Shown: positions 61,901 through 64,000 of the stretch, one piece after another | How positions within the stretch are numbered: the stretch's first letter is position 1 | Layout of the letters: each line of letters opens with the position of its first letter | Source: Phorcus lineatus | Lineage: Eukaryota > Mollusca > Gastropoda > Trochida > Trochidae | DNA length: 64,000 bases | Direction: 5' to 3' | Assembly: GCA_921293015.1 (NCBI GenBank) | Contig: OV121092.1 | Span: 31,503,764 to 31,567,763 of the forward strand | Position numbers and translations under genes: made by a program | The notes under the pieces: model-generated | The model's input: only the letters and a program-made list of their open reading frames with translations | Database searches by the model: none | Told to the model about the DNA's origin: nothing

Positions 61901-64000
61901 AACTCCAGAGTATACGTGTATGTGTACTTGGATACAGTGTGTGGCGACCAAATTCGGCCGCCACTACTTTGAATATACATGTACACAATTTTAGCAAATG
62001 TTTAGGCCACAAAATTCCCTAAGATCACCAAAAAGAAGCGACCCTAACTACTCGTAATGTCGTGTACAGCACTGAAGGAACTTATTCAATTTCTTTTGCT
62101 CAACGTTTAACACATACCCCACATGGCTACATCCCATTAACATACAATTGCAACGTAGGTTAAACGTCGGACATGTCCGAAATACGCATTTGAAGACATT
62201 ACATGAAGCAACTAAGTGCCAGCCGGACAGCCGAAACTAACAGTACAGCTATACCCTTTCGGTAAAAAAAGCACTCAAAAAGTACTATAAAGCACGTGGG
62301 TTAATTCTGCCCCCAAATATGTATTTAAAGTACGGAAATATACACAAAATTAACAATAACATAAGGAATACTGCCTTAGAAGACTTGCAAACACATGGCC
62401 ATGTCAGAAAATGCCTACATACATCGTTTAATTAAAGAAAAGCAAAGTCGGTAATTTCCCTATTGCAGCAATGGTTAAGACCAAGTAGCAATTTCAAACG
62501 CTCATTAAATAAATTTTCAAAAGTAAATTCCACATGGAAAGCTATGTAGCAGTTAGATAAAGTTGTCAACTAACCTTTTCAATTGTTTTTACGGACCGGC
62601 AGCGCTTTAATCCGCCGAAATCGCCGTTTTCTGGGAGCTAACGCAAAGCGCGTCAGAGCTCTCTTCTGTCTATGACGTTACTATGACACACGTCTGTTAC
62701 GTCACAACTTGACCCTTGAAACAATGAAAGGTCACGGTTCCGACTTTGGTCACCAAAACTTAGCTAGAACGCTAACTAGAGCGGTTAGCAATGTGAAAAT
62801 GGTATCAAACGAAAGCTAATTTCAAGGCGCATCTTTTCCGATTGCCATGACTGCGGATTTGAGCCGTAGTTTGAACGGGAAGGGGCCGCAAAAAGGGTAT
62901 AATGTGAACAGATGAGTAAACTCCAGAGTATACGTGTTAGTGTACTTGGATACAGTGTGTGGCGACCAAATTCGGCCGCCACTACTTTGAATATACATGT
63001 ACACAATTTTAGCAAATGTTTAGGCCACAAAATTCCCTAAGATCACCAAAAGTAAGTGACCCTAACTACTTGTAATGTCGTGTACAGCACTGAAGGAACT
63101 TATTCAATTTCTTTTGCTCAACGTTTAACACATACCCCACATGGCTACATCCCATTAACATACAATTGCAACGTAGGTTAAACGTCGGACATGTCCGAAA
63201 TACGCATTTGAAGGCAGTACATGAAGCAACTAAGTGCCAGCCGGACAGCCGAAACTAACAGTACAGCTATACCCTTTCGGTAAAAAAAGCACTCAAAAAG
63301 TACTATAACGCACGTGGGTTAATTCTGCCCCCAAATATGTATTTAAAGTACGGAAATATACACAAAATTAACAATAACATAAGGAATACTGCCTTAGAAG
63401 ACTTGCAAACACATGGCCATGTCAGAAAATGCCTACATACATCGTTGAATTAAAGAAACGCAAAGTCGGTAATTTCCCTATTGCAGCAATGGTTAAGACC
63501 AAGTAGCAATTTCAAACGCTCATTAAATAAATTTTCAAAAGTAAATTCCACATGGAAAGCTATGTAGCAGTTAGATAAAGTTGTCAACTAACCTTTTCAA
63601 TTGTTTTTACGGACCGGCAGCGCTTTAATCCGCCGAAATCGCCGTTTTCTGAGAGCTAACGCAAAGCGCGTCAGAGCTCTCTTCTGTCTATGACGTTACT
63701 ATGACACACGTCTGTTACGTCACAACTTGACCCTTGAAACAATGAAAGGTCACGGTTCCGACTTTGGTCACCAAAACTTAAATAGAACGCTAACTAGAGC
63801 GGTTAGCAATGTGAAAATGGTATCAAACGAAAGCTAATTTCAAGGCGCATCTTTTCCGATTGCCATGACTGCGGATTTGAGCCGTAGTTTGAACGGGAAG
63901 GGGCCGCAAAAAGGGTATAATGTGAACAGATGAGTAAACTCCAGAGTATACGTGTTAGTGTACTTGGATACAGTGTGTGGCGACCAAATTCGGCCGCCAC
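58924..64000. repeat. About 1,015-bp satellite array, right segment (continues past window)
   Basis: The rest of the interrupted unit plus five more anchored copies (near 59731, 60749, 61767, 62785, 63803), all of the 1,018-bp class. The last two share a private variant (cgtgttagtgtact in place of cgtgtatgtgtact). The array has no visible right edge. Confidence 0.95.

Noticed and set aside
11328-63000. A 72-residue plus-strand frame repeated in many array units
   Set aside because: It starts at GTG, not ATG, and is lost wherever the following A run has one more base, which is about half the units. There are no recognisable motifs. Its apparent conservation comes from the repeat itself.
11896-64000. 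Minus-strand frames of 60-81 residues repeated in each array unit
   Set aside because: They begin at TTG or similar codons, overlap one another in different frames, and change length with a 2-base insertion (tacg to tatacg) without any sign of selection.
10969-64000. Array as rDNA, 5S, snRNA or histone cluster
   Set aside because: I looked for 5S, U1, U2, U6 and histone-like sequences in the unit on both strands and recognised none.

Overview
This is a eukaryotic, intron-rich, AT-rich animal sequence. A calpain gene split into short exons, several kinds of non-autonomous DNA transposon, and a Ty3/gypsy retroelement point to an invertebrate. A bivalve or other mollusc is my best guess, but that is inference: nothing in the window fixes the species.

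Positions 1-10968 hold the 3' part of a calpain gene on the + strand. Seven exons (315-498, 1678-1743, 2106-2194, 3766-3929, 4804-5031, 5563-5657, 9604-9815) join in phase. They encode the end of the protease core, including the catalytic His and Asn, followed by the calpain beta-sandwich (domain III). The start codon and catalytic Cys lie upstream of the window. The introns are full of repeats: a 37-bp minisatellite that starts at a splice donor (2183-3391), a foldback-like element with long subrepeated inverted arms (5877-8340), a TTAA-flanked MITE nested inside it (6828-7303), a 51-55 bp tandem repeat (8435-8970), and two inverted copies of another MITE placed almost symmetrically around exon 7 (9009-9380 and 10041-10400).

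From 10969 to the end of the window there is one huge tandem array of a 1,009-1,019 bp unit, mostly 1,015 or 1,018 bp. Using one anchor position I count 43 copies, plus a truncated, more diverged unit at the left edge. The array runs off the right end. Units fall into two main length classes and share variants at offsets of 2, 6 and 7 units, so it has grown by block duplication or unequal exchange. I see no convincing gene in the unit. Each full unit I read carries a 14-bp palindrome that contains a perfect p53-family half-site, and a compact cluster of CRE-like and nuclear-receptor-like half-sites.

One array unit is split by a full-length Ty3/gypsy LTR retrotransposon on the - strand (49717-58923). 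It has 1,056-bp LTRs differing at only two positions, a CATG target duplication, gag and pol in open frames, a likely primer-binding site and a polypurine tract. It is a young insertion that arrived after the array existed.
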